Source: Megalonaias nervosa
Taxonomy: Eukaryota; Mollusca; Bivalvia; Unionida; Unionidae
Reading direction: 5' to 3'
DNA: 64,000 bases
Assembly: GCA_016617855.1 (NCBI GenBank)
Contig: JAECUM010003726.1
Location: forward strand, 1-64,000
Both the position numbers and the translations under genes were made by a program. Of the stretch, positions 20,176 to 30,677 are shown in pieces (the first letter of the stretch is position 1; the number at the start of each line of letters is the position of its first letter). The notes under the pieces were generated by a model. It had not been told where the DNA came from. It saw only the letters and a program-made list of their open reading frames with translations, and made no database searches.

Positions 20176-20728
20176 TGGAAACAGAATATCATGATTTTAT
20201 GAGAATAAATTCTATTTCTGATGTTGATAATATTGACAAATGGGAAGAAGATAAATACAAAGATTTAATCATAAAATTAGATAAACTTATAAATGAAGGT
20301 TTAGCATCTTACAAAGCAGTTGATAATGCTGTAACACAAGAAGATATTGAAAACCGTTTCAATGATATTAGAGATGGTATCATTGCTGGTGTTTCTAAAA
20401 GTACTGTAAAACCTTATAGAACTGGAAAACCCAGAGCTAAAAATTTTACTTTTAAAAGTGTGTTTAATTCTTATAATAATGAAAGATTCAAGAAAATAAA
20501 AAAGATGAGGAAGCAAAAACTGGAACCGGTGTCAGAGACTCTCGAGTTAAAATATTTGCATCAGTAACTGAAAAGATAGGCAGATTAATGCTGTTGTTAT
20601 CGTCAAAGGAAGCTGGAAATGTTGGCGCTGAAATTGACAATGAAATTATTGACATACTTGATCATTTAAGATCAGAAAATTTATTAACATCTAACGAGTA
20701 CGAAACTTTACACCGCAACTTAATATAA
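20175..20728 (+). pseudogene. Conserved Polinton-type accessory protein, one frameshift
   Basis: The last 50 residues (after a shift near 20515) read like SSKEAGNVGAEIDNEIIDIL followed by NEYETLH. E4 has GGKRSGNNIPEIINEAADIC and VYRSLTDE in its counterpart at 57711-58076, so this C-terminal motif is conserved between families. In many Polintons a similar ORF lies before the capsid genes. Function unknown. Confidence 0.52.
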
Positions 20729-20782
20729 ATTGCGACGACTTAATTTTGTAAATGTTAACCAAAACTTTAATTTTGTAAAATA

Positions 20783-20792
20783 TTTTTATATA
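20783..20792 (+). promoter_or_regulatory. Candidate E2 promoter motif TTTTATATAA (minor capsid)
   Basis: TTTTATATAA ends 4 nt before the minor capsid ATG. The same decamer precedes the MCP (21925-21934) and the zinc-ribbon gene (24555-24564). Confidence 0.4.
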
Positions 20793-20796
20793 AAAA

Positions 20797-21513
20797 ATGT
20801 AAAGAACATTATTACTTGACTCTAGTACGGCTGCTAAAGATAGCGCAAATTTTTCAGTAAATTATATTCCGCCAATACAACTTGATACTGAAAAACAGTA
20901 TGAAATTGGACTAATTTCATGTAAAAGTTGGCATTCCATGGCTAACATGAAAACTGGAGTAAACGATCAATTTTCATTTACTTTAACTCTAGCTCCAAGA
21001 CCTACGTGGAAAACAGTTAAAATTCCTCAAGGAGCTTATAATGTCACTGATCCAAATAAAATAATAAAAGAGCTGATAACTAAAAATAATGGTATCGCTG
21101 ACAATTTTGAGCTGACACCGAATTATAACACATTACGCGCTAGAATAACATTAAAAAATAATTTTATAATAGATTTTTCATCAGCAACAAGCATATCGTC
21201 GCTGATAGGATTTACTCACAAGCAATATGGATCTGTAACAGAACAAACTAATACATATGATTGTGAAAATTGCTCTATTGCGTCTGGATCTTACTCAGCT
21301 CGAGGTAGTAAAGGACAAACAATATATAGTTTTTTTCCAGACGTTCCACCGGGATCGCTCATGCAAATTAGTCCACGGCAAGTTATTTATTATCTGCTAA
21401 ATGTTGAAAATCAAATAACAGCAATAAATATGCAGCTGACAGATCAATCTGGACGACAGCTGGATTTGAATAACGAGGTTGTTACTTATTATTTACATTT
21501 ACAAGTACAATAG
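20797..21513 (+). pseudogene. Minor capsid (penton-like jelly-roll) protein, stop at codon 2
   Basis: ATG at 20797 is immediately followed by TAA, after which the frame is open for 236 codons. The next in-frame Met is at 20938. The N-terminal region SANFSVNYIPPI resembles E1's FSVNFPTAI. The C-terminus has PPGSLM and QLTDQSGRQLDLNNEVVTY, the penton/minor-capsid end of Polintons. The length (about 239 codons) is ordinary, half the size of the E1 protein. It lies just before the pVI-like and MCP genes, as usual. Confidence 0.7.
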
Positions 21514-21569
21514 CAAGCTATTGTTTTATGCAACCTACTTGATATAATATAAAACAAAAAAACATTTAC

Positions 21570-21899
21570 GGAAGAAAAATTATTGGTGGATTTTTGGGAA
21601 ATATATTTACTAAAATTATTGAAAATGTTCCAGGAATAGCGAATAAAGTTGCACCAATTGCACTTGACGCGTCAAAAGCTTTTGCAACTGGAGCTGCATC
21701 TACTGCTGGAGCTGCGGTTGGACAAAAGGTTGCTGATGAAATTAAAGGCAATCCACCGACAATCAGACAAGTTATATCAGAAATTGCACCAACAAAAGAA
21801 ACTCAACGAACAATGATAACAACAACAAAAAAACTGTTATCGCCAAAGGGCGAACAAATTTTACAAACATTAATATCTAAAGTAACAGCGCCACAATAG
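21570..21899 (+). CDS. pVI-like capsid-associated protein, start unclear
   Basis: A Gly-rich amphipathic start (GRKIIGGFLGNIF) is followed by Ala/Gly-rich helices, similar in layout to the E4 gene at 58130-58574 and to adenovirus pVI-like ORFs placed before the major capsid gene. The frame is open upstream of the first Met (21594) but no ATG is seen there, so the start was probably lost. Role inferred: membrane-lytic or cement protein. Confidence 0.5.
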   Translation, partial: GRKIIGGFLGNIFTKIIENVPGIANKVAPIALDASKAFATGAASTAGAAVGQKVADEIKGNPPTIRQVISEIAPTKETQRTMITTTKKLLSPKGEQILQTLISKVTAPQ

Positions 21900-21924
21900 C
21901 GTCAATCACATGGTGATTGGTGAA

Positions 21925-21934
21925 TTTTATATAA
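21925..21934 (+). promoter_or_regulatory. Candidate E2 promoter motif TTTTATATAA (MCP)
   Basis: The decamer ends 15 nt before the MCP ATG at 21950. Confidence 0.4.
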
Positions 21935-21949
21935 CCTAAGAAATAAAAA

Positions 21950-23488
21950 ATGTCTGTTAAAAATTATCTCGATTTAGCAGAAACTATGACACCGACGACA
22001 CTGTGACAGAATATGAATATGTTGAATATCTCGACGAAAATTCTGATGAACCAAATAAGGCTGGCATCAGAACATTTAATACCAGAGACGAGGACGTATT
22101 TCTTTTTCCTCACAAAGCAATATTAGAAGTTCGTGGCCAGATTATGACAGTAGCTAATCCACCTGTTGCAATTGTAGCTGGATCAGAAGTAGCTCTCATA
22201 AATAATGGTTGGTGTTTATTTAAAAGTGCCAGATATCAGCTAGCTAATCAAACAGTTGAGGATATTTCAAGTCATTTACAAGTTGCAAGCACAATCTTAA
22301 ATACTATGTCGTTTTCTGACGATTACTCCAGATCAACTGCAACTAATATGATGCGGTTTAAAGATACTGGAAGTGGTGCAGCAGCTTTATCAGGTGAATA
22401 TTTTTCAAATGTTATTCTTGTTCATGGAGCTAATGCCGCTGCAGATGCTGCAACTGTAAGAGATTTTCTTATTGCTAATGCTGCTAATTTTGGTATAGCC
22501 CCACCAGCTGCAGCTGCTGATGCAGCAGCTACATTAGTTTCACTTACTGCTGCTTGTAATAATTTTGGTATACCACCACCAAGAGCAGGTGAGATTGGCG
22601 ATGAAATGTTAGATCATGTTAATAACACAATTGGATTTCGAAATCCACGTTACAATGAAAGTTATGCTAAGAGAAAGACACTTGCAGCAGAATCACGCCA
22701 AATTACAATGATGTCGCCATTAAGTACAGTATTTGGATTTTGTCACGATTACAACAAGGTATTTCGTGGAGTTAAACACACTTATTTTAGATAGAGCGGA
22801 ACAAAATGACTCTTTACTTCGAGTTGGCGGAGCTGATGTACAATTTATTATAAACAAACTTGCACTGTGGATGCCGCGAATAACACCATCAATCAATAAA
22901 ATGTCAGAATTAAATGATATGCTACAAAAACATACAAACAGAATTTATTTTCAGCAACATAAAATATATCAAATAGCAGTTCCAAATACTACCGACTACA
23001 CATGGCAAGTCACAACAACATCAAGTGAACAACTGCCGAGGCAATTATTTGTTGTATTTCAACAGCAGGCGCGACGTGGTAACCAGCAACAAAATAATAC
23101 AATATTTGATAATGCTGATGTCAGACGAATATACGCCAGACTAAATTCAAAGCAATACCCAGAACGAGGAATAGAATGCAATTTTGCAGATAACGCTAAT
23201 AAAAATATTATCAGACCTTATATGTATTTACTAGACGCAGTGCAAAAATATCAAGATGTTGGAGACGGATCTCAGATATCAGTAGATGAATTTCGCACAC
23301 TGTACCCAATATTTTATTTTGATGTTAGTAAACATAGCGAGCGAGCTGTCGACTCAACAGCTGATATTGAAATTACCTGGACATTAGGAGCAGTTCCAGT
23401 TGCACAGTTGTACGTGTATGCGTTGGTGATCAGCTACAGATCTATTACGATTGATTCTGTTGGAGGTAAAATGTCAGTCCAAGTTTGA
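21950..23488 (+). pseudogene. Major capsid protein (double jelly-roll, E2), two frameshifts
   Basis: About 512 codons; the frame changes near 21995 and near 22785. Conserved stretches shared with the E4 MCP include FLFPHKAILEVRG versus YFLPAEAFIEVEG, SFSDDYSRS versus RYSDDYSRS, LWMPRITPSI versus LWMPTMTPSI, and LYPIFYFDVS versus LYPIYYFSLD. These are characteristic of the Polinton/adintovirus hexon-like MCP. An Ala-rich insertion (about residues 155-190) is peculiar to E2. Role: main shell subunit of an icosahedral particle. Confidence 0.78.
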
Positions 23489-23523
23489 AACAAACAGTGA
23501 GTTTAATCTGTAATTTGTGTATA

Positions 23524-23922
23524 ATGACAGAATATATTGTAAAAGAAATATATTTGACTTAGGTCAAGTTAAAAAATTCGCAGCTGCTGTTGCAAAGCAG
23601 AGGCAGGTATCATTAAAAATAAAACCTAACATTGAAAGTGTTTCCAAAGGTACTTTAACAAAATTAATGTTAACAAAAAGAACAAATAAATGAGTATAAC
23701 CGCGGCAAACCTTTTGTTTTAAATTTAAGTGCCACACAAATAACAGCAATGTCAAAACAAGGTGGTTTCCTCGGTCCGGCACTATCCGTAATGGCCAGAA
23801 CGTTAATACCTAAAATTTTGCCGGTGTTAAGTACATTAGGATTAGCAGCAGCGTCTGGAGCAGTATCTTGCGCATCGAAAAAGCGGTCTCCGGCGACGGT
23901 ATCGTCCGCGGTCATGGTATAA
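23524..23922 (+). pseudogene. Conserved core-like Polinton protein, frameshifted
   Basis: Fragments in different frames carry LSATQITAMSKQGG and a hydrophobic Gly/Ala/Leu end. The E4 protein at 59972-60346 has the matching two-repeat layout (LTPHQIKKLQ ... LTERQLRHF) and a Gly/Ala tail. This small protein follows the MCP in many Polintons. The frame shifts at least twice here. Confidence 0.55.
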
Positions 23923-23947
23923 AGAAAATAGTCTAAAGATAAATATA

Positions 23948-24141
23948 ATGCCCCGACGAAAAACAGTAAAAAGAAAGACGACAACGAAAAAAAAAATACG
24001 CGATCTCGTCGAAGAACAAGCAGAGGCAGATTTATAGGACCATTGCTGGCGGGAGAAGCGGGAAGTCTACTGGCAAATCTGCTGGTAATAGGCAGAGGAC
24101 TAACATTGCCGGGCACGAGACGTTGTAAATGCCTGCGTTAA
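23948..24141 (+). pseudogene. Small Arg/Lys-rich core-like protein, frameshifted
   Basis: It starts MPRRKTVKRKTTTKKK, shifts at an A-run near 23990, and continues with RSRRRTSRGRFIGPLLAG and a Leu/Gly-rich segment. The basic-then-hydrophobic layout resembles adenovirus pX-like DNA-condensing peptides. It overlaps the protease start by 13 nt. Confidence 0.42.
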
Positions 24142-24453
24142 GTAACTTTGATATACTTGATAAGCTAAAAAATGTAAAAAAATTTCCACGGAGTTTATTC
24201 CAAAGATGAACTTGACGCGATTCCGCCTGGATCATGTGTGATAAATATACAAGATTTCAATGACGGATCTGGCACACATTGGCTAGCTGTTTGCAATAAC
24301 AATTATTTTGACTCATTTGGACTTCCACCAAGTGACGCAATAAAAAAAAAATATGTAAACAAAAAACATAAAATAATAAATTATTCGTCTAATCAAATTC
24401 AGCCTGTTGGAACTTCTGCTTGTGGATATTATTGCGTGATGTTTATAAAATAA
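24129..24453 (+). pseudogene. Adenain/Ulp1-like cysteine protease, one frameshift
   Basis: The N-terminus LSNFDILDKL is followed by a shift at an A-run near 24178. Downstream are GTHWLAV with the catalytic His, NNYFDSFGLPP with the acidic residue, and TSACGYYCVMF with the catalytic Cys. This is the order of adenovirus-type maturation proteases. At roughly 107 codons it is compact. E4 (60460-60693) has the same N-terminus but lacks the His segment. Role: capsid maturation. Confidence 0.75.
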
Positions 24454-24579
24454 ATGTCTCAATCACCTGACAACGTCAGGGAATTCAATTTTTTAAAATT
24501 TATTTTACAGTTTGACAAGCAACCTTGCCTCGCCAATGATAAAATTGCAATTAATTTTATATAAACTTACAAATATATA
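24454..24579 (+). promoter_or_regulatory. Intergenic hairpin and TATA-like motif before zinc-ribbon gene
   Basis: CCTGACAACGTCAGG at 24468-24482 is a short hairpin soon after the protease stop. TTTTATATAA at 24555-24564 lies 15 nt before the next ATG. Possible terminator and promoter. Confidence 0.35.
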
Positions 24580-24780
24580 ATGTCAACATATTGTCTCAAA
24601 TGTAAAACTAAAACAGAAAATATCAATGAAACAACAGAAAAAACAAACAATAATAGGACGATGCTAAAAAGTGTTTGCGCAATCTGTGGAAAAAGAAAAA
24701 GTATGTTTTTAAAGAAATCGTCCCCAGCTATAAATCGTTGGGAGCTGGTTGCCCTGACATTGTCAGAGAGGTTATTTTAG
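24580..24780 (+). CDS. Zinc-ribbon protein (separate from PLA2 in E2)
   Basis: CLKC and CAIC pairs spaced about 30 residues apart form a zinc ribbon like the N-terminal domain of the E1 and E4 PLA2 proteins (CVRC...CVKC). Here it ends after 66 residues with an unrelated tail and the PLA2 core lies in a following frame. Either the gene was split or a frameshift separates them; the intervening sequence does not show a simple continuous frame. Confidence 0.55.
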   Translation: MSTYCLKCKTKTENINETTEKTNNNRTMLKSVCAICGKRKSMFLKKSSPAINRWELVALTLSERLF

Positions 24781-24796
24781 TAGACCACTAATTAAT

Positions 24797-25247
24797 AATG
24801 ATATGCAAGTGCGATTGTGATAGAGATCTCTGTCTTGAGAAAAATAAAATTGTTTCATACTGTCAACAATGTAACAACTGAGTAATAATAGGATCTGATA
24901 TAGATATACATAAAGTAATTGGAAAATTGCCAAAACCAAAAGGCGGTTGGACATTGCCAGGCCATAAATATACTGGACCTTATAATCCGCTAGATAAACA
25001 ACTAGATCAAAACGGTAATCCGCTGCCAGTTGATGAGACAGCAATGCGCCATGATATCTTCTATCGTGATCACGAACAAGATAACCACAGCTGTGATAAA
25101 GTAATGTTGGACGAACTTCGTGGTATGAAACCGGTAAATGTGCGAGAACGTATTGACAGAAAGCTGGTGCAGGGTTTTATTGGAGTAAAATATAAATTAG
25201 GACTCGGTGAAGTATTATATGATGATCTTGAAGCGATAACTCGCTAG
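24797..25247 (+). pseudogene. Phospholipase A2 domain protein (E2)
   Basis: The first frame (MICKCDCDRD, Cys-rich) stops at 24878-24880. In the same frame GKLPKPKGGW and the calcium-loop-like YTGPYNPLD follow, then the catalytic AMRHDIFYRD. The order matches parvovirus VP1-type PLA2. The in-frame stop means the first usable start is 24927. The C-terminal helices end at 25245-25247 just before the integrase frame. Role inferred: endosomal membrane escape. Confidence 0.68.
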
Positions 25248-25249
25248 CG

Positions 25250-26142
25250 TCAGAGCTACACAAACCTAAAAAAAAAACGTTTCCGCGACATAAGGTTATT
25301 GTAAATGCCGTTGATGATATCTGGGCGATAGATTTAGTTGATGTGTCAAATCTAGCAGAATTTAACGTTGGCGCTGACGGCGCTCCAAAGAGATATCTTT
25401 ATAATGTTGTTGATGTTTTTAGTAAATATGCTTTCAGTGTACCGGTTTCAGATAAGACAGGAACATCAATAACTGATGCGTTAAACCAAATAATAACAAG
25501 TATAGAAAGAAAACCAAATAGAATCTGAACTGACCACGGAGCAGAATTTTTCAATAGAAAGTTCGAGCAGTTTTTGCTCCAGAATAACATCAAAAAATAT
25601 GTCACTGGAAATGAAGGTAAAAGCGTTGTCGTCGAACGATTTAATCGCACGCTAAACGAAAAAATCCAGAAATATTTAACAGCTAAAAATACAAATAAAT
25701 ATATTGACAATTTACAGAACATTGTTGATGAATATAATAACACGAAACACAGATCCCATTCGCTGTCGCCAAATGAGGCAATTAAAATCCGATATTAGCA
25801 AACGAAAATATGTACCGCAGGCATAAATTTAAAGTTGGTGCTAAAGTTAGAATATCTCTGACGAAAAAAACATTTGAAAATGGATTTACTCCAAACTGGA
25901 GCGAAGAAGTATTTGTTGATAAAATTTTGCTGACAATACCTGTAACATACTCGTTGAAAGATTTATTAGGTGAACCTATAACTGGCAGTTTTTACGAGCA
26001 GGAACTTCAGAAAACTTCCCAAGATATATTTGTCGTTGAAAAAGTTATTAGAAAACGCGGCAACAAAAGTTTAGTTAAATGGAGAGGATATAGCGATAAA
26101 TTTAACAGCTGGTACCAACTAAGTTTATTTCGTCGACATTGA
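25250..26142 (+). pseudogene. Retroviral-type integrase with chromodomain (E2)
   Basis: Catalytic residues: Asp in WAIDLVDV, Asp in TDHGAEF and Glu in VVVERFNRTL. The codon before TDHGAEF is TGA (25526-25528) where related integrases usually have Gln, Trp or another sense codon. A second break occurs near 25797. The C-terminal part has KFKVGAKVRIS, PVTYSLKD, FYEQEL and then a chromodomain-like VEKVIRKRGNKSLVKWRGY. No N-terminal start was found: the frame is open from the end of the PLA2 gene. Role: integration, with the chromodomain likely steering to modified histones. Confidence 0.82.
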
Positions 26143-26392
26143 TTCAATCAGGGAAATAATGTTATTATAAATTTGTTCGTATTTCACAAGTATAGATTTA
26201 CATTTAACCGAACGACATAAAGAAATTAAATGTAATTTTCTTGTATTATCAACTGGCATCAAATTAAATATTTTAACAAAAATAAAATCACATTTTATAT
26301 TTCTTTGATGGCCAATTATTTTTATGTTTAAAAAAGGTTTGATAAGCTGTCAAAATATTTGTTGCTCTGTGATTGTAAAATTCAATTTTATT
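26125..26392 (-). CDS. Hypothetical E2 protein converging on integrase
   Basis: An open frame with FKHKNNW-like and later KCDFIFVKIFNLMPV and LHLISLCRSVKC segments, possibly in two frames. The stop at 26125-26127 overlaps the integrase end by 18 nt. Two CxxxxC-like pairs could bind zinc. Not recognised; start unclear. Confidence 0.35.
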
Positions 26393-26630
26393 ATTTTTTT
26401 AGCGACATGATATTTAACATTATATCTTCCAGTGATCGGTCTACTGTAATTTTTTTTTTTTTATCAACAACATCAACAACTTCATCGTCGTCGTCATTGT
26501 TGTACAAAATATCATCTTCGTTATAACTAGAAATTTTGTCTGATTTCGGTATAAAATTGTCGTTGGTGATTTTATCACTAGCGATGAAATATCCCGAGTA
26601 TATATCAGCAAGTCGTTTCATTAAATCCAT
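26391..26630 (-). CDS. Hypothetical acidic E2 protein
   Basis: 79 residues with an Asp-rich middle (NNDDDDEVVDVVD) followed by KKKK. It is divergent from the ORF at 26665 with a 34-nt gap containing an AT-rich TATAATATA box. The family is unknown, and the poly-Asp/Lys run reduces confidence. Confidence 0.4.
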   Translation of the reverse strand: MDLMKRLADIYSGYFIASDKITNDNFIPKSDKISSYNEDDILYNNDDDDEVVDVVDKKKKITVDRSLEDIMLNIMSLKK

Positions 26631-26664
26631 ATTATAATATATTTTTATCTAATCATAAATAATA

Positions 26665-26919
26665 ATGGCCAGTGAAACGAAATCCCCCGATGTAAAATAT
26701 CATCAGAAAGTTAATATATTAAATTACAGAGAATTAGCTGAGGCAGTTAGAAAATGTCTGTCGGGATATAGTGCTTATTCTGTTAGTGTTATCATAATAC
26801 ATGGCGAAAATGATAGAATACTTCTAACAGCAGCAGAAAAAAATAAACTTAATGATAGCGTATTTATAACACTAAAATTTGATAAAGATGATATTCTAAT
26901 GTTGCACACAGTTGCTTAA
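26665..26919 (+). CDS. Hypothetical E2 protein (84 aa)
   Basis: An intact small frame between the acidic ORF and the HNH endonuclease. It contains a helix (REAVRK-like) and two beta-like segments (YSVSVIIIHG, VFITLKFDKDDI). No family is recognised. It converges on the endonuclease with 33 nt between them. Confidence 0.42.
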   Translation: MASETKSPDVKYHQKVNILNYRELAEAVRKCLSGYSAYSVSVIIIHGENDRILLTAAEKNKLNDSVFITLKFDKDDILMLHTVA

Positions 26920-26952
26920 CTAAAACCGAGCTAAGAAATATCATTAATCACT

Positions 26953-27766
26953 CTATTTAAAACTAAATCTATCAAATGTTGACGTTGACGTTGCTGTTTT
27001 GTGTAGGCCATCCGCAGCATATTTTACTGCACGAGGATCAATTTTAAGATATTTTGCGCAGCTGATATTGACTTAAATATGATTTCTTCTCCAGTCTCAA
27101 TATTTACTGAAATAATCGATTTTTGGGATTTTTTAAATTGGATCCGTCAGAACCGGCTCCTCTTTTGGTGTTTTCTTTTTGTGTGACCAGATGTAGATTT
27201 TCTAGACGATTGTCTGATTTAATGCTGTTGATGTGATCGATAACCAAATCATTTGGAATAGCACCATTGAATGTTTCATACACAAACCTATGGGATTTAT
27301 AGTGAACAAAATCAGTTTTTATTCCACGTACCATCACATGTAAATAACCTTCTTTATTCAAATTTCCAATAACATTTTTTGTTTTTATATTTGGAATAAT
27401 TCCTTTGTCAGAAGCTTCATATAAATCAAATACTGGATGAGGTTGATACTCATTTTGTAAAGATAAATTTTCAATATTGTCATCGTTAATCGAGTTATTG
27501 ACTCGATATACTCGCTGTCCAGCTGGAATTTCATCGAAGAACAAACTATAAACAAAATCTTTACTAAACATTTCGGTCATATCTGTATCATCACCTTTTA
27601 CTGAAATTATCATTCCAGCTGGTGTTGGTTTTCCTATAGGTTTTTGCGATTTTATACAAATAACTGAACCTAATGCATTTGCAGCATATAAGTTGTACTT
27701 TGGGTGAACATGATAAGTTTCTTGCTCCTCTGCTGTCAATCTCATATATCTCAGAATTTCTGACAT
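26953..27766 (-). pseudogene. HNH homing-type endonuclease, C-terminal frameshift (E2)
   Basis: Two NUMOD4-like segments (each about 90 residues) precede the HNH core VIDHINSIKSDNRLENLHL. The C-terminal NUMOD1 region (SVNIETGEEIIFKSISAA) is cut by a shift near 27045 and continues in another frame to a TAG at 26953-26955. The E1 homologue (4457-4948) has a single NUMOD4 part. In both elements this gene is on the minus strand and diverges from the polymerase gene, although the two polymerases are unrelated in detail. Confidence 0.78.
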
Positions 27767-27840
27767 TATACTATAAGGATTTTATATCTCTAATTGATTT
27801 TTACGTAATTTTCAATTAAATATAAAATTTACTATATATA

Positions 27841-30677
27841 ATGTTAAAATTGCGTGATATTGCTAAGAAGACCATTATCAAAACAGAAAAAATTGCTACA
27901 GCATTTTCCGGATACGACAACAGTTACAAATTTGATAATCAAAATGTTTTAGCAAATTTTAACTCCACAAATTTATATCATCTTTTACAGCCTGTTATAG
28001 CTCAAGAACTTGCAGCTCATAAAAGCATCAAACTAATAGTTCAGTATGATATGATTTTATCAAAGTTACATGTAATTGAAAAAGATTTACTTGATATAAT
28101 CTTTGAAAATACAAATTTTGACAGCGAAATTTCTGAGCCATATTTAACAGCTAAATCACGAAAAATATTAACTGGAACAAATATTGCCGTAGTCGCCGAT
28201 GAAATACACCAAGAAATAAATAAAAAATTGAAGGAATTTACTTCATCAGGATCGGGTTGGAAATTTGAGATGATAAAGGAAAAATACAACATGTTCCTTG
28301 CGGAGTAGCTTATAAAGTAGTTTGTTGTGCTAACGATAATTTTTCAAGTCCAGTAAAGTTTTACAGATGTAGCAATGGCGAGTCTGAAAGTCCGGCGGTA
28401 TGGTTACTAAAAAATCTTATAGACGAAGTTAATAAGATTTCTAACAGATTATTTAAAACAGCTCCAATGAAAATAACATCCAAACAACAACTTGAATTTT
28501 CCAATGCAATTAATTGTCATATCTGCGAGAAGTTGTTGGGCGATGATAAGGTGCGCGATCACTGTCATCTAACCGGCCAGTATCGCGGAGCAGCTCATAA
28601 CGATTGCAATTTAAAATTTCATGCTCCAGATTTTATTCCTGTAGTTTTACATAACTTTCGAGGCTATGACAGTCATATCATTGTAGAAGCTTTTGACAAC
28701 GAGGAAATTAAATCTAAACTAATATCAAATAATACAATGAAATGTATTCCAAACAATTTTGAAAAGTATATGTCAGTTACTCTTGGTAAATTACGTTTTA
28801 TTGACAGTCTGCAATTTATGGCAGCATCATTAGATGAGCTTGTAAAAGGTTGTAGCAGTTTCAATAATCTGTGAAGTTGTTTTGGTGAAAACTATGTCGA
28901 TCTGACAAAAAAAAGTATCTTTCCATATGAGTATCTCGACGACTGGAGCAGATTTGATGAAACTTCTCTGCCCGGCAAAGACAAATTTTACTCGCAGCAA
29001 AAAGGCGAAGGTGTGTCAGACGACGAGTACAAATATGCACAAGATATTTGGAATAAATGTAGTTGTAAAACATTTGGTGATTATCATGATATATATTTGA
29101 AAACAGATGTATTACTACTAGCAGATGTTTTTGAAAGTTTTCGTCAAGTTAGTCCTAAAAATTATGGACTAGATCCTTATTGGTATTATTCTGCTCCCGG
29201 ACTGTCGTGGGACGCTCTACTAAAAACAAGTAAGATATAATTGGATCTCTTGACAGATGTTGATATGTTTAATTTTACTGAAAAAGGTATAAGAGGCGGA
29301 ATTAGCGTTATAACAAAATAATATGCAGTAGCTAATAATAAATATTTTTAAAAAATTATGATAAAAATCTCCCATCCAATCATATTATTTATCTAGATTG
29401 TGTGAATTTGTATGGTTGGGCAATGTCAGAGCCAATGCCTTTCGGTGGATTTCATTGGATAACTCCAGATCAATTTCTTAAAGAAACTGAAAAAGATTTA
29501 CCTAGAAAAATTAATAATGATTTTTCCGATATTTCATACTTTGTTGAAGTTGATCTAGATTATCCCAGTTCGTTATGTGATCTACATAACGACTACCCAT
29601 TTTGTGCAGAATCGATGATGATAGATTATAGTTTACTATCACATGAACAACGAGCCATGACAACAGCAAAAAATTCCATTGTTAATAAGCTAGTTCCAAA
29701 TTTGCTAAATGAAAGAAATTACGTGATACATTACAAAAATTTAAAATAAGCAATGCTGGGCTAATTTTGAGAAAAGTCCATCGCGTACTAAAATTGAATC
29801 AGTCTAGGTGGATGTCAAATTATATTGACTTAAATACCAAACCTCGTGCTGTGGCTAAGACTGACTTTGAGAAAAACTTTTTTAAGTTAATGAATAACTC
29901 AGTTTTGGAAAGACAATGGAAAATATTCGAAAAAGAGTTTCTATCGAAATTGTAAACGACATAAATCGCAGAAGTAAATTAGTTAACGATGACGGTTTTG
30001 TCAGCATGAAAATATTTAATGAAAATCTTGTTGCAATACAACGACGAAAGACAAATTTAAAGTCAAATAAACCGATTTATGTTGGTGCAGCTGTACTTGA
30101 TATATCAAAGTGGCTGATGTACGATTTTCACTATAATTTTACCAAAAAGCAGTGGCCAGATTCGAAGTTGCTATTTACTGATACAGATTCGCTAGTTTAT
30201 AATATAAAATGTGAGGATGTCTATCAAGATATTTATAACCGCCGTGACCTATTTGATTTATCTGATTATCCGACAAGTAGTGGATTTCATGATGATGTAA
30301 ATAAAAAAGTTACTGGCAAACAGAAAGATGAGTTTATGTTTACGCCGATGAGAGAGTTTGTTGGACTTCGAAGTAAAATGTATGCCGTAATTCTCGACGA
30401 CAATAAACTGACAAAGAAAGAGAAAGGTATTCCTCTTGGGTACGTAAAAAAATGTATGAAATTTGGCGATTTTAAGGCAGCACTAAATAGTTGCACTAAT
30501 TTTATAAAAACGAATATTATCATATCAAATCTTCACAGACTTGAGACAGATACGATTATTAAACGTGGACTAAGTAATTTTGATGATAAAAGGTATTGCA
30601 AAGATGGGATTAATACTCTAGCACTTGATCATTACACCAGTACAAAAAATGATATAATAGACATCATCTTTAATTAA
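27841..30677 (+). pseudogene. Protein-primed family B DNA polymerase (E2), multiply disrupted
   Basis: The N-terminal part ends with SSGSGWKFEMI, a Polinton PolB marker. A CHICEK...VRDHCHLTG zinc/endonuclease-VII-like segment follows near 28510, then FRGYDSH (exonuclease region), YHDIYLKTDVLLLADVFE, SAPGLSWDALL and GGISVIT. Motif A is like YLDCVNLYGWAM, and motif C is LLFTDTDSLVY. Breaks: a shift near 28310, TGA at 28872-28874, TAA at 29238-29240 and about 29319, then shifts near 29350, 29750 and 29930. About 945 codons is normal for the family. Role: protein-primed replication of the linear element. Confidence 0.88.

Noticed and set aside
23948..24141. Toxin- or antimicrobial-like basic peptide
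   Set aside because: The basic N-terminus and Gly/Leu tail fit a virion core peptide by position between MCP and protease.
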